Positions 1 through 12,798 of a DNA stretch of 64,000 nucleotides are shown piece by piece (position 1 is the first letter of the stretch; the number at the start of each line of letters is the position of its first letter). The translations under genes and the position numbers were made by a program. Source of the DNA: Bradysia coprophila (taxonomy: Eukaryota; Arthropoda; Insecta; Diptera; Sciaridae); assembly GCF_014529535.1 (NCBI RefSeq), contig NW_023504022.1, forward strand, positions 10,045,028 to 10,109,027, written 5' to 3'. Below the pieces are notes generated by a model. It was given only the letters and a program-made list of their open reading frames with translations. It had not been told where the DNA came from and searched no databases.

Positions 1-868
1 AACCGTAAAAATTCAGCTAAAGAAAATGTGCAGTATGAAGGTAAAATCTCGATTGATCGATTGATTGATTAAGTACAAAAATTGCTAAAGGATCGTTAGT
101 CAATTTGGTTTTAGTTATTTGTTAGTGTAATCGCATGTGACTGTGAAATATTTTTATAAGTGTGATACAGACCGAATTGGAGCTCAATCCTTTTGGCGGA
201 TTTTACAAGTATAAATCGTTGAAAGGATATAGTCGCGTCAACTATTTAAAAAATCGACTCGAAATAAAGTTTCATCAGCAAAAAGGACCTAACCTAAGAA
301 GGAATTTCTTAAGTTTAAAAATTTAATGAAGGCAAATGCTACGAAATATTTGAATTCATTAATTGTCACAAATTATTGAGTTACGAATGATAATGCGGAC
401 CATCACTTTGTTCAGTCCTTTACATTCATGTAACGAAAACTACTCAAAATAATTTTTTCAAGACATCCTTTCGAAAGAGAGGAAATAACGAAAATGATCT
501 TTATAAATTCAACTTCCTGTTTAGTGTTTCAGTGTTCATCTACTAATCCTACAAAGGAGTTGTTTACACTTTCCTCCAAAAGTTCAATATTTACCATTCG
601 CAATTTAAATCATCCCGCAATTTTAATCATGACATTGCTAGGGACACCTTCACTATAATAGCGTTAGATGTAAAATGGTTTGCATAATACGGGACCAAGT
701 TTTCCTCAATTTTTACATTTTCTAAAAATTTCCCAAAAAGTGCTAAACATTCCGATAATTTGCTAAAAAATTTGCAAATTCAGAAAATTGTGTAAAATTA
801 TACCAATCATTTCAAAAATAGGCGCTGGTGCTAGATAAAGTTACCCATAATGAGGAACTGTTTTTCAT
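1..868. other. AT-rich non-coding stretch
   Basis: I see no gene, RNA gene or clear repeat here. Open frames are short and unrelated to any family I recognise. Confidence 0.5.
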
Positions 869-1111
869 TAACCTCTTACAGACGGCAAATATATGACCAG
901 TATTATTAGCGGGTCTATTACTTCCATCGATCAAAATATTTTTAATCTGTTGACTTTAAATCTTGTACTTCAATTTTTGTTAACGTCCATTTTACCATGT
1001 CTACTGTCTATGATTTTACTACTATATAGAGGACCATATTACTTAGAGGTGTTTGTCATTATTTTTGCTGTCGTTATTGATAACAGATGAATAGCCGTAT
1101 GTGACAGGTTA
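869..1111. repeat. MITE-like repeat with AACCTnTTACAG / GTGACAGGTT ends
   Basis: A roughly 240-bp unit begins with taacctcttacagacgg and ends with cgtatgtgacaggtta, which are imperfect inverted ends. Related copies lie at 52588-52798 and 55427-55637, with a partial reverse copy near 61916-62000. The copies share internal words such as tattacttccatcgatcaaa and gataacagatgaatagccg. It has no coding capacity; the short frame inside is not conserved between copies. I cannot assign a superfamily. Confidence 0.6.
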
Positions 1112-2129
1112 CAACATAATCTCTTCCTCAATGAATCTTTTTGCCTCTGTAACTTCGGAAGAAATTAAAGAAATTCTACAAAAACGATCATCAGACTAAT
1201 TAATTGTTAGGAGATATGTGGGCTTTAATATTTGTGCATTCAAATGAATAAATTACCACGAATTAGTCTCTGAATAATTTAACATTGAAACTCAATTAGA
1301 CTAAACGCGATGAAAACGAAAGCAAGACTCATCTTAATTGAATTTTCATTAATTTTATTTATCAAAACATAAAATGCAAAAAAAAATTTCTTGGTTCCGA
1401 ACATGCTATTCTCTTCCATGAGAATCGGAAACATCAGCCGAGATGAATGTTTGGCATTGTTGTTTTTCTGTTGTATGTATGATAATTTATTGCCCACAGA
1501 GTGCAAAGTGTAATAATAACATTAAATCTAATTGTTGTAATTTGAAATTACTTCATCATAATTTACCGTCTAATTTATTGATTTAAGACATGCTCTTCAA
1601 TTATGATGAAGAAATTGTGATCAATTTGTAGATTGTTTGGTAATTTGTTCAGTTATTATCAGCAAGTGTATCATTATTAGGAAAGTTATCGAATCTACTA
1701 CTCGATTTGATCTAAATATTTTCGATACCTTGAAATAAAATCTGTTACTTCGTTTGTTTAACATTCATTATATTTTGATAAGACGTTACCTAGACACTAC
1801 AACTATGGAATATTTCCGTCAAATATCCGTGGAATTTTTCCCATAGTGACATCCGTGTCTTGTTATGAATTTTAAAGGATGAAAGAGTGAGATAGAATTT
1901 TGGAGAAGTGGTTCAATATTATATATATATAAGATGATATATCCGCTCTTGGAAATTCAATATTTTGCGTTATTCTTATCTTGAATAACACGTCTTTTGT
2001 CTTGATTTGTGGTATATAGGTTACTCTACCATTGTGAGATTAAATTTAATTTTGAATTTTAAATCCAATAGAAAAATTTGGTAACATCACAAAGGCCGAC
2101 AAATTAAAGTCAACAAGGATAAGGATGAT
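1112..2129. other. Upstream region of the RR-2 cuticle gene
   Basis: No gene is recognised. A TATA-like run (tatatatataag, about 1921-1932) about 200 bp before the coding exon could belong to the promoter of the downstream cuticle gene, whose first exon I could not place. Confidence 0.35.
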
Positions 2130-2822
2130 ATGACTATAATGTACATACTAAAGCTTGCCAATCATAATTGGTCCTTTAATTCATTCCAGATTACCATTGC
2201 TCTCATGACACTAGCCTGTGTTACATTGGCTTACGCCGAGCCACCAGTAACAAACTACCTTCCTCCACAAGCGGCACCATCAAACCAATACGGAGCACCA
2301 TCATTCGGCTCATCTGGTTCCGGTTATCAATCGCAGCAATACAACGCTCCCAGCAACTCGTACATTCCACCTCAACAAAATAACTACAGTCCATCGGCAT
2401 CATACAATGCACCATCTTTCGCTCCACAATCATCGTACGGTGCCCCTGCAGCTGGCGGTCATGACAGCGGATATGGTGGATATGGAAACAGTGAACCAGC
2501 TCGTTACAATTTCGAATACAATGTGCAAGACTACCAATCTGGTAACGATTTCGGACACATGGAATCTCGGGATGGTGACCGAACCACTGGCAGATATTAT
2601 GTATTGTTACCTGATGGTCGTAAGCAGGTAAGTGTTGATTTGAGCGAAATTGAAATGACAAAGTGATGTTGTTTGATCGTTCGTTTGGTTATACAGATTG
2701 TCAACTATGAAGCTGATCAAAACGGTTATCGACCAACCATCACCTATGAAGAAACCAACTCTGGTTATAATGGCAACAATAACAACAACAACAACAATAA
2801 CTTCAATGGATACAAGAAATAA
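2130..2822 (+). CDS. RR-2 cuticle protein (pro-resilin-like), two visible coding exons
   Basis: Predicted structural protein of the chitinous cuticle. Exons 2130-2627 and 2697-2822 join in phase 0 across a 69-bp intron (gtaagt...acag). The protein has a signal-peptide-like stretch ending in YAEPP, then a low-complexity region rich in Pro, Ser, Tyr, Gln and Gly, then an extended RR-2 chitin-binding consensus (RYNFEYNVQDYQSG, GHMESRDGD, VLLPDGRKQIVNYEADQ), and an Asn/Gly-rich tail ending in YKK. RR-2 proteins typically occur in hard or elastic cuticle and bind chitin through this domain. The 5' end is uncertain. The sequence before ITIALMTLAC looks like intron ending in ttccag, so a separate short first exon (commonly just the Met and a few residues) is likely and the start at 2130 may be wrong. 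A poly(A) signal candidate (aataaa) is at about 3448. Confidence 0.85.
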
Positions 2823-4549
2823 GTGAATTTCGTTGGTTAATGACTAAAATATTGGGCAAACTGACTTCGTACCATTCTCTTATAAATACAAAATAATAAT
2901 TTTAAGAGCTTTAAGAACTGTTAATTCCCTTGCAGAATGCTTTCTTTACTTCTAATTCCCAGTAGGAGAGTGTTGGTAACAAATAGTTTTGGTGTTATGT
3001 ACACATGCCACACTTTTTGTACATTTTATGGACTGTTATTGTTACCAGACATGCCTCAGATCAGAAGTATGTAATTTTAGCAAAATAATTAAGAATGTGG
3101 AGAGGGAACCATTTTTCTTTTATATGTGAATAGCAAATCTCTTATTTAATCGTCAATTTTTTTTTCGTAATCTCAAGATGTGTATATTATGGAAGAATGT
3201 ATAAAATAACTATTTTTAATTTGCCATAATTTTAGCGTTTTTTAAGAAACAAGCACTCATTTGCGGCTACAACATTATACCTTAATTGTTTGCCTTTACA
3301 CTTTCATTCATTCATATTTTTTTGGGTGCTGAAAAACGTACCTACTGTTTTATATACATATACATTCAGCACGCATCACATAATACAGTTATGATATTGC
3401 AGTACTATTAAATATTGAGAAGAAAAATTGTAAATCAATTTAATGGAAATAAATCACTGATCTCAATTGAGAAAACAAAAATGACGAATTTTATTTGATT
3501 GCAACATGGACAGAAAACCAAACCAAACCAACTATATCTACCTTAGGGTGTGTCTCAAATATGTGGAGTGAAGAAAAATTAAATGTGAGGTCATACCCTC
3601 TCAAACAATGCTATTAGTCAAAAAAAAATTAGGTACTATACGCACTTTGGCTATTCGCACATTAGGGAGAGTCCATGGACGGACGTTGTCCACTTAACAT
3701 GAATATATCTGCTTTTGCTCTGAAAAATTTCGGTGTCTGAATTTTGATTTACACCTGAAATTAATGACAATTAAACATCCAAATGATTTCCCGCAAAGAT
3801 TGCAAATGGATATGTTTCAAGTCTCAAGTAATTATTTCGTGAGAACTACAGTGTGTTTTAAGTCATCGATGTTTCCAGTCAATTAAGTTCTTCCTAGTCA
3901 ATGATATACTAATGAAAGTACTAATAGAATTTTCGGAAAAAAATTTGGTTGTCCTGAAGTCATTTTAAGACGATTTTGGGTGACCGGAAACTCTTCGAAG
4001 CGTCGAACTGCATAAATCCATGCATGACAACTCCAAATGCTGCCAAAATAATGTTTTGTTGAAATGAATTACGGGAGCGGTGTCGCAGTCAGATTTAAAT
4101 TTTCTATTTTTTTTGAGTGTAAAGGCATCAATTTGTTAAAAATTTTGAGAAGAAGATTCGTCTCAACCTTTTTCCTTTTTTGTTGTATATCGACAGAGGG
4201 CTCAAAGTTCAGAGGAAATATAATACTTTGACTAACTAATAGAAAAAACTGAAATTGTTTTAGTTTCAGAAAGTTCTCGTTGGTCGATTTTTGGAAATTG
4301 GATTTTAGCTTTGGTATAACGATGTTCAGAAGTCTTTTTTTATCGATCGAGTCATTCCGGTTCTACGATTTTAGTGATTTAGTGAGGCGTATGCGGTGAG
4401 AAAAAAAATCCATTCTCAATGTATTCTTGCAACATTTTGCTTACTTAATGATTTGTAATAATTTTTTGTGGAAAGTATTTTCCTCCATCTTTCAAACGAC
4501 ATAGAAATACATTTTTGGTGGCAGTTAGTGGTAGGATATCTCACAACAA
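2823..4549. other. Non-coding spacer after the RR-2 cuticle gene
   Basis: This holds the probable 3' UTR of the cuticle gene and AT-rich sequence. I recognise no gene or RNA gene. Confidence 0.45.
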
Positions 4550-4895
4550 TGACTTCCGAAAAATTTCACAGAATCTAGTGAATCTCTGTGAACTTTGTAG
4601 AGAGCTGTGACCTCACTTATGCAATTATTTGATTAAATTATGACTTATTATGAATGTTTAGGACCTCTGCTTTACAGCGATACGTATATTTAATAGTTTG
4701 GCAGAGCGAAACACACAGTTTTCATCTGTTACGTAGTCACGTGCCTAACTACTAAATATGGGTATCGATGTAAAGCTGAGGTCCTCCACATTCATAATAA
4801 GTAATAATTTAAACAAATAATTGCATTAGTGAGGTCACAGCACTCATCAAAGTTCACAGAGGTTATATCGATTTTCAGAAATTTTCTGGAAGTCA
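4550..4895. repeat. 346-bp inverted-repeat element (MITE-like)
   Basis: The two ends are long imperfect inverted repeats of about 150 bp each. The left arm runs tgacttccgaaaaatttc ... gtgacctcact ... attatgaatg ... gacctctgctttac. The right arm returns gtaaagctgaggtcctc ... cattcataat ... agtgaggtcacag ... ctggaagtca. There is no open frame of note. The near-complete foldback is typical of a non-autonomous DNA transposon. I could not fix a target-site duplication. Confidence 0.65.
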
Positions 4896-6668
4896 TATTT
4901 TCGGCCGTTTATCATAAAATTTTATGAAGTTAATATTTGCCCCAGGAGTACTTGACCTCAGCTTTCCAACGAACCCATACATGCCCGTGTCCTCGCCACC
5001 TTACGAAAATGAAGTCCGAACTACGAAACCCCATTTTTCAACTTTTGGCCACTTACAACCAGCCAGGTATGGAAGATAAAAAATATCTGAGACTGGTTTT
5101 GGGGCCTAGACACCAAGGTCTAACCAGGCATATATAAACAAGTCCCGGAATAAATAGAGCCGATTTCGGTCAGTCGAAATTCAAAAGAATCCCTCCGAAT
5201 ATTTTTAAACGTTCGCCCACTTCCTGCGTCATTATCTCGCAATCTAGGCCTTCGATTGTTTTGTGTCTTATTTTAAAGATGCAAGATTTTGAGAGTGTAA
5301 ACATATGGGCTTTTCTCACAAAATCGTGCATCTCTTCTGCGCACAGTTTTGTAGGTGTTGTAGGGCAGACAATGTAGAAATTTAACGTTCCCCTGAAGTT
5401 ACTGTGCTATTATCTCACAATCTATGCCTTCGATTGTTATGCTCCTTTTTACAGTCGATTTGCACTTATGCCAAGCGCGTTGTGGCTTATTTTAAGCCAA
5501 TAAGTCTACATCCATAGGCACAAATACTCGTTATGTAATGGATCATTTTCTCACACGGCAAACTGCTATGTAATGGTCAATTTTCGCGTCGGGCAGGCAT
5601 TAACAGAAATTGTCAAAAATTCAATTATGCAGCCATCTGAAACTAAATTAATTAACCAAACTAATGCAACCATCAGAAAGCAAAAATTAAGTTCCAGAGC
5701 TTTGAAGAGTGACGAGCTGCACCACCATCACACACCTTCACGCATTGAATCAAAACATTCAGTGTTACACTTCAAACATTTTTCATTTATATTTATTATT
5801 CTTCAGCGGCATTACATGCACTAACTGATGGTAATTTGAGATGAAATGAAAACATGATGAAGACGACAATCAGAAGAAAAAATTGTCTTTCATCACTGCT
5901 TAAAATGGCTTAGTTCTCTAGTTAAAAATAAGATTTTTTGTTTCTTTTATTTCATAAATATAAATTTTTTGGTAATTTTAACGAAAGGAACATTGACTAC
6001 GACACGACCATTAACTTAAACATTCATATTTGGCACAAATTTACTTCGTGTCGATTATGGCTTAGTAATAATAAAGTAGAATTTTGTGTTTCACATCCCA
6101 CCCGACAACTTACACAACAAGTAAACACTACAACGACGAGCAGTCAGCCACATACAGTGATCTGACTATGGTTGACTTATTCAATAAAAAACGGAATGGT
6201 TTCGCTTCAAGTGATCAAGTGATCAAACACAGCGCGAATCAAATAGTCTTTTCGCCTGTTCATAATGTTGACAATTTTTTTTAACAACTTGAAACTGTCG
6301 GTTGACACCCATCTAGACACCACCCATGCTCAAGCAACATTTACAGCGATACTTGCTTTGCTCAATCAAACAATTCACCTTCAGCACACCTAGAAACTTC
6401 GCTCCATTCATTTATGATAACTTTTACGAACAATGACAACCAAGCAAAGCATCTCAGCTACACATTTCTGTCAACATAAAAATTTGAAAGCAAAAATGAC
6501 TCGCCGGAAGCTGCTCGTAAAAATGTTGGTCATCGCTGATCGACAACCGAATTATTAGTTTAGGTAAACCAATCGTAATGCAACGTTGCTTGGATTACCG
6601 AGACAGCTAGGAATTTGATCGACTCTGCTGGCGAACACGGCGACTTAGTAGCAACAATGGATTTGTTT
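4896..6668. other. Non-coding spacer between the MITE and HPS4
   Basis: There is no supported gene. A degenerate hairpin around 5275-5340 (gatgcaagattttgagag ... atcgtgcatc) has a look-alike at about 23550-23615, so both may be remnants of one repeat family. Other open frames are short and AT-biased. Confidence 0.4.
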
Positions 6669-9597
6669 TTACATTAAAATAATGGAATGATCGCGCTCGA
6701 GACGTCGCTTAGCCGATACCGAAATAGTGCCCATAACATCAGCGGGCGCGGGTAGTCCATTTTGTGTCGCTGAACTTTGCTTGTAGAAGATGCCCGATTG
6801 ACCACATCGGTAGCCATATACAACTGCGTCTTCGGTTCTAAAATTTGGTCCAAATGATCAGTTGGAATCGCGAAAGCGACGAGCACCAAAATGTGCACCA
6901 AAATTACCTTAGGATCATGTCGGTTGTGTTGTTCATCCTAACAAAGTCATGTCGCATCTGTTCCACATGCTCGAGGTCCTTGTTCGACCATGGACCGCAC
7001 CTTTGCAATGTATCCCAGTTCGGATCGACCGACAGAAAACTGTAATTGCCCTCACTTTTGTCCCCATCCACACTCACATTCAAAATTTGATTGAGACTAG
7101 CTTCCAGACGCGTTAAGCGGGAGACACAGATGTCGAACTGTCGTTGACAATATGATGGTTAGAGGACAGGTCAATTGACAATATCATAATCTTACCATTG
7201 ATTGCACAAGCTCCCGCTTCTGGCAAGAGTTCTCTTCCAACAACAGCAACAGGGTCATATTTTGCTGGCCACAAATGAAGGTTTCCACTCGCTGGCGCTG
7301 AATGCTGAGACTTCGTTCATCGACACTGTCCATAATATCTTCACATTTGACCGAAGAACGTCTGCGGAACATTTTTGCACCATCCGATGGCGTTGCCAAG
7401 TCAACGCCTGGCGTTGTGTCCCAACTCGAGAATCCACTGGAACGTTCATCATTCATCGCCAGTATCGACAGTTTCGTCATCAATGGAGTCAACTGAATGC
7501 CAGACAGCTTTTTTCGCTGAGCTGGCAGATCGAAAATATTCGTACTGGCCACGGCTGTTGGATCGGTGAGAGTTTGACTGTCGAACGACAGCGACTTTAG
7601 TGGAAGATTCAAAGCGATTTTGTTCGGCTTCAAGGGTACGACATCGGTTTTCGGAACGACTGCGCTTGTATCATTCGGATGATCGACCGGCGAATCGTTC
7701 ATCTCACCATCGAACCCATCCAGTGTAAACGTGTTTTCGTCAATTTCGTTCGCTTTGGCGTTCAGTGCGTTTTGTCGTTCGAGAATGTCTTGAAATAAAT
7801 ACTTCGAAATCGGGGCGCCGTTGCTGTTAAAGACTGGATACGTGGGATCGGTGATTGTTCGATATGTCCTCGATTCGGCATCATCAATATCAATGTCGTC
7901 CATTTCCACCGCATCTGGTTCGGCTTTATCCAATTTCGTTAATCCAATTCCGAATGTTCGAATCGACAAACGTTTCGATATTTTCTTCAATGAGTCTTGC
8001 AAGTCAGTCATCGAATTTCGGCGCTTTTCAATTCGAAACGGATTGTTAATGAAGGTACTGACCGATTTGTTCAAATTGAATTTGTTCAATTTTTCCGTCA
8101 CCTCGCTTTGTTTGTTCGTCTCGGCAATGTCTGGCAGATCTGTATTCGCACAGATCGGCATTATGGTACCGTGCAAGACTTTATTTTCCGTCATCGGCGT
8201 CGACGACACACTCGTTTTCCCAATAAACTGCGGAAAACTGTCCGTTTCATCGAAATTGATCGAACTGAATCCACTTTCCGGAATGTCCCTTGATGTGATG
8301 TTCTTGAACCGTAACGGAAGGTGATTCGGTCGCTGTGACGGCATTTTCGACGGTTTCTTTGCATCGACGGTGTCCACTTCGGCAACACCTTCCTCCGGAA
8401 TGTTCGTGAAAATGATTGACTTGTCGCGCTTCATTTTCTTCTTGAACTGAAACGGTGCGATGGGATTGGCATTCTGATTTGTTATCGATTGGGCGCGCTG
8501 CGATGCGAGGCTCAGTTTTCGGTATTCTTTGACGGGAATGAATAGGGCGATCAATTGTACGCCAATTGGAACGTGAAATTCGACAGAGAGGTTTTCGGCT
8601 GTCGTTTTAATACGAAATGGATCGGTGAGGACCAGATTCTTGGTTATGTCCGGCGACAGCTGAGTAGCGACGACTCTGTAAATTGATTGAAACGATCCAT
8701 TTAGGTGAGTTAATGGTGGAATGGTTGTGCCGTTCTCTTACTTGTTGTTGTAAAATATTGCTCCGCCGAGAACGCCCTTCATTTGTTGGCAACTCTGTAG
8801 CGTTTGCATCGAGTCCAGAAATATGTTGCTAGCACTCTGTAAACAGCAAAAGCAGGATAAGACGCCTTAATCAACACAAAACACCAACCTTTGGCAGTCG
8901 CGATATGGGCATGTTCTGAAACACGTTCCCATTGTACTGTAAGATGGGCAAAACCGTTTCGAATGTGTGATAGAGCTTATCGGACAGACTTTTGTAGTGA
9001 TCGTCGGTGTTAGCAAACTGATCGAACACTGTCTGAATGTCGCAATGAAATAATCGAACCATCGACGACAACAATTCCGCTCGATGTTCCAGAATTGACG
9101 TCGACTGATTTCTGTCGGACCCTAAAAGAGAATGAGTAATCGAAACCCGATAGCCATAGATCGTGAAGCACTGTTCATACCAACAACCAAGACGAATCTA
9201 CCGAATTCCTTCAGCACAAACTTCCCATTCTGCAAAGATATGATCTTCGGTTGGGAAAAACTCTGCCGCAGAAACTGAGCTGTTCCCATCAGTTGTCCAC
9301 ATAGTGACAATTTCTGAGAATCCGATACCCAGCTCGGATGGAAATACAGTACGGCTTTGACCGGATCGTCTGCCTCATCTTGACAAATTTCTGTGTCGTA
9401 GACGAAAACAATCATCATTTCCCTGTCGAAAGAATGAAAGCATCTTTATCAACGAAATGTTCCATGCAGCAAAATACAGCGAAACAATTCAAGCAACAAG
9501 CTCAAACAGAAAATCGATAATCGTTTCGATGCGATTGATAAGAGGAATTTACAGTGGCAAAGAAAAGTGATGAATCGTACACAACTCACTTAGACAT
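6669..9597 (-). CDS. HPS4: HPS4 homologue (BLOC-3 subunit), seven exons, 818 aa
   Basis: Exons in transcript order: 9597-9590, 9422-9181, 9121-8889, 8836-8742, 8675-7196, 7137-6908, 6837-6669. Every junction has GT-AG sites and matching phase, giving one 819-codon frame including the stop. The N-terminus (FVYDTEICQDEADDPVKAVLYF and the following SLCGQLMGT) matches the longin-type domain of HPS4/CCZ1-family proteins. A long, poorly conserved middle encoded by the 1.48-kb exon is followed by a conserved tail (WDTLQRCG, then GLPAPADVMGTI and RRLERDH). HPS4 pairs with HPS1 as BLOC-3, the guanine-nucleotide exchange factor for Rab32/Rab38 in lysosome-related organelle (pigment granule) biogenesis. 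The first coding exon contributes only 8 bases (ATG TCT AA). The last intron (70 bp) was placed because read-through hits a stop at 6906-6904 while splicing restores the conserved C-terminus. The protein is somewhat longer than the human one (about 700 aa). Confidence 0.88.
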
Positions 9598-11849
9598 TTT
9601 TGCTGGTCGATTTGTAATTTGCTGTCGTTGTCGATCGAAAAACGATCAATAAAACTGCGAGTAAATTCGCAAATGTCGCAAAATGATGCTGTTAGTTACT
9701 TGGTTGATCAATTAAGATTGTTACGAGAAAGAAAATATTTCCGTAACAAATGGATTCCGAACAGATTCACTGACTCTAGACACATATTATGGTGACAACG
9801 AAACTGTTGTTTTTGTATCAATAAAAAAGGGAATGCTCGCTGTCAATTCTGTCGGTGCAGAAACTCAACTCTAATGTTTTCACCACAGTTGGTATGTTTC
9901 ACCATCAGATGTAACGCAACCATTTTTGAATTTAGTTATTTACGTATATCTGTTGTTGACTGTAGGTTTTAGGCAATTTCACGAACAAAGTGAGGGTACA
10001 AGCAGGGTCTAATTTAGCGATATTAAACTCCCGTTTCTTCCTTAATTTTTCCATCGGGAATTTAATTCGCTAAAATAGGCCCTGCCGAAGAGTGAAAGTG
10101 TCTGAAATTAATCGTCCATTGAAAGCTTTGAGTAAAGTTGTTAGTAAAAGACAAGAAGAATCATAGCCTCACGTTGCTAAGGGGCCGTGTCGCTTATTAT
10201 AAAGTGTTCAATGTTCATGGAGAGCGATTTCTGATCAGTTAAATTTTACTAATCTGTCGGTTGCACAGGTCAAAATGATAGGAATTACATACAAACTTAA
10301 ACGGGACTTTTTATGAGCTGACCCACTTATCAGTTAATTAATATGGATTTACGCATCCGTGGTGGACGCCAGGGACTAAAGTCAGGAACAAGTGTGTAGG
10401 CACTTGGCGACAGTACCCCTCAAAGTGGCGGCACTGCAGAAATTTCACTGTATGGCGAAACGGTTTTTCTACCTGAGGAGTATATTTATAGCATTTGACT
10501 TCCCCCTATGACTCCAATCACCATGCAATTAATGCTTCGACTGAACTCAACAAATTTAACCAATAACGTACCAACAAAATTTGCGTCACAAATGACAATT
10601 GTTGAGGAGAAACGTCTTCACCAGAAGGTTTAACTAGGGAAACGAAACCGGAATATTGTAAAACAGGCACTTCTACCAAATTGTAAAGGCAAAGTTATTC
10701 GTTTTCATTCGTTTATTGATATTTTTCCTGTAAAAAATCGGTATTCAAGCTAGTAAAACCGGTATTCGGGAAACTGTTTTTACCGAAATCCCTAAGTTTA
10801 ACCCGATGCATTATAACTAGTTACTTCTGCTCAGAAGGTAGGCTGCACAAACCAAGGAATTCAAAAATTTCGCCTGCGCTGCATTTTTCCTTTAAATGTT
10901 TTTAAATACCTCAATAATTATTTGCTCAAATCAGAGACTCATTTATACTTTGAAAGTTGTGCAGTTTCTTATTTTTGCATAATCAAAAGTCAGTATTTAA
11001 AAAAAATCGCTCGCGATTTCTTTTCCTTCAGGAAAAATTCTGAAACTTGAGCGAATCTCACAAATTTGAAATGAATCCTAAAATGACTTCGCATTGAGCC
11101 TACGGAATGATCCCTCAAATTCAAAAAATTCGTTTGTCAAATCTCAAAACCAGTGATCCCAGTTAAGGAACATAATTAAAGAAAAGTCTGTGACTACTCC
11201 TCTATTCGCCTAAGATCACTTATTTCGAGTTTTGTTTTAAAAATTAGATCTGGCCCCTTCAGAGCAAAAACATGGGCCCCTGACACCGAAAAAAATGCCT
11301 ATTTTAGTCCACTGGACGCGATAGATTTTGGGCAATTTCACAATTTAAGCAAGTTGTAGCCCGAGTCCACAACAGATATGTATTCAACTTTTCATGCCGA
11401 GGGTCTGAATTACGAGGAAAATTTTGGCCCATGACATGAAAATTTAATTGGTTGTCTCTCTCCTTGAACACCCTATATATAGCCAAGGTTTTGTATGAAA
11501 ATTACAGCACCGTTCAGTAGATTTTTGCGATCGGCGTAACCTCCTCATATACAGTATCATTTACATCTTCAAAAACTTAGCTCCCACTTTTTGATTGTTA
11601 TATAACCAGGCAGGAACAGTTGATTTGACGATGGATTTTACGGTTTTTGGTGTGACACATTTACTAATACAAATGCATAAAACGAATTGCGGAAACGATT
11701 TTAACGGGACTTAGATCCACTCCCTGAATATATTTGCCTCCACCGCTCCCGCCTGGTTTACTTTACTCTGCATGCAGTCATTGTGATAAATGCTGTGGTT
11801 TTGTGGTTTTCACCTTAGACAATGTAAAAACAACTTAGAGTACACCTAC
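9598..11849. other. Intergenic region upstream of HPS4
   Basis: This should contain the HPS4 promoter, but I see no clear TATA element. A short hairpin (10002-10085) is listed separately. The rest is AT-rich with no supported gene; the minus-strand frame at 11304-11486 resembles nothing I know. Confidence 0.4.
10002..10085. repeat. 84-bp near-palindrome
   Basis: gcagggtctaatttagcg is mirrored by cgctaaaataggccctgc about 50 bases on, so most of the unit can fold on itself. It is probably a tiny MITE or MITE end pair. Confidence 0.55.
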
Positions 11850-12234
11850 CAATGCACTGCTCCTAGCATGAACACTACTTTGACAAATGTCCAATTTGGA
11901 GGCTTTTGTGATGAGAGCTACCGCTTAAGATTGATTGTATTGTGTGTTTGAACTCATACAACGAAAACAAGTCATCTATCTTTACGAAAGAAACGCAGTG
12001 CCTACTGTGACTTCATCAGCCTCCAAATAGTTCTTATGTTCATAGTTGCTCTACCTTAAATTTTTAACTTTTTCGTTGTTTAACTGTTATCCAACGGTTA
12101 ATTGACCTAGGTTAAACTATAACCGGGCAACAACGGTTGCAAAACCGTTGTGACAACGTTGCTACAACGTTATTCTAACGAATAAGTTTTTTCTTCTGAA
12201 ATGCTACTTGGGAAATGCTAGGAGCAGTGCGTTG
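11850..12234. mobile_element. MITE with 8-bp target duplication and an internal insertion
   Basis: Terminal inverted repeats are caatgcactgctcctagc (left) and gctaggagcagtgcgttg (right). The 8 bases acacctac occur on both sides (11842-11849 and 12235-12242), a target-site duplication. A nearly identical but shorter copy lies at 53618-53829. Alignment shows this copy carries about 173 extra bases (about 12044-12216) containing repeated caacggtt/acaacgtt words. An 8-bp duplication fits hAT- or P-type transposition. No protein is encoded. Confidence 0.8.
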
Positions 12235-12557
12235 ACACCTACACATTAAAGCAGAGTACATAAGACTCTATGTGATATACTACGCAAACATAGCTCTCAT
12301 AGGTATTTACATCCGGTCTGCTGTAATCATAGAGTTATACTCTATGGCTGTAATATTCTTCTCGTACATTTAAAGACATCGAACAAGAGGAGGAACTGAT
12401 TTTATAGCAGGGATGTGCTTGCCATTCTGGATGGCCCATCCATAAAATAGAAAACGTGTAAACCACTAAAATGAAACTATTACAAGACTAACATAAATTT
12501 GTATTTCCTAACATTATAATAAAACGCCAAGAGGCCACACAGTTTCATGGCTTCTCT

Positions 12558-12719
12558 CAACGCACTTCAAGCAAAAGTGCTATTAATGACAGCTGCCAAA
12601 TAGAGTACTATTTTGTATGAAATTTTATCCCCACTCTTTTTACAGTGTAAAATTTTGTATGGAGCACTGTCAAGTTTCAGTACCCTATTTAGAGTACCAC
12701 TTTTGCTTGAAGTGCGTTG
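12558..12719. mobile_element. 162-bp MITE, CAACGCACTTC family
   Basis: The ends are perfect inverted repeats caacgcacttcaagcaaaag / cttttgcttgaagtgcgttg. The heptamer cttctct flanks both sides (12551-12557 and 12720-12726). Related copies: 16207-16359, 59508-59658, and fragments near 42198, 45060-45131 and 61064. The shared interior word is agctgccaaatagagtact. Confidence 0.8.
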
Positions 12720-12798
12720 CTTCTCTACAAACTCGTAAACAATTTTAGTTATTCATTCAAGGTGTTCCGTTTGTAATTTTTTCTTTTTATCCCCCATA

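Noticed and set aside
893..1090. 65-aa hydrophobic frame
   Set aside because: It lies inside a repeat whose other copies do not keep the frame open.
7202..8324. Several plus-strand frames
   Set aside because: Antisense shadows of the long HPS4 exon, which is supported by splicing and family match.
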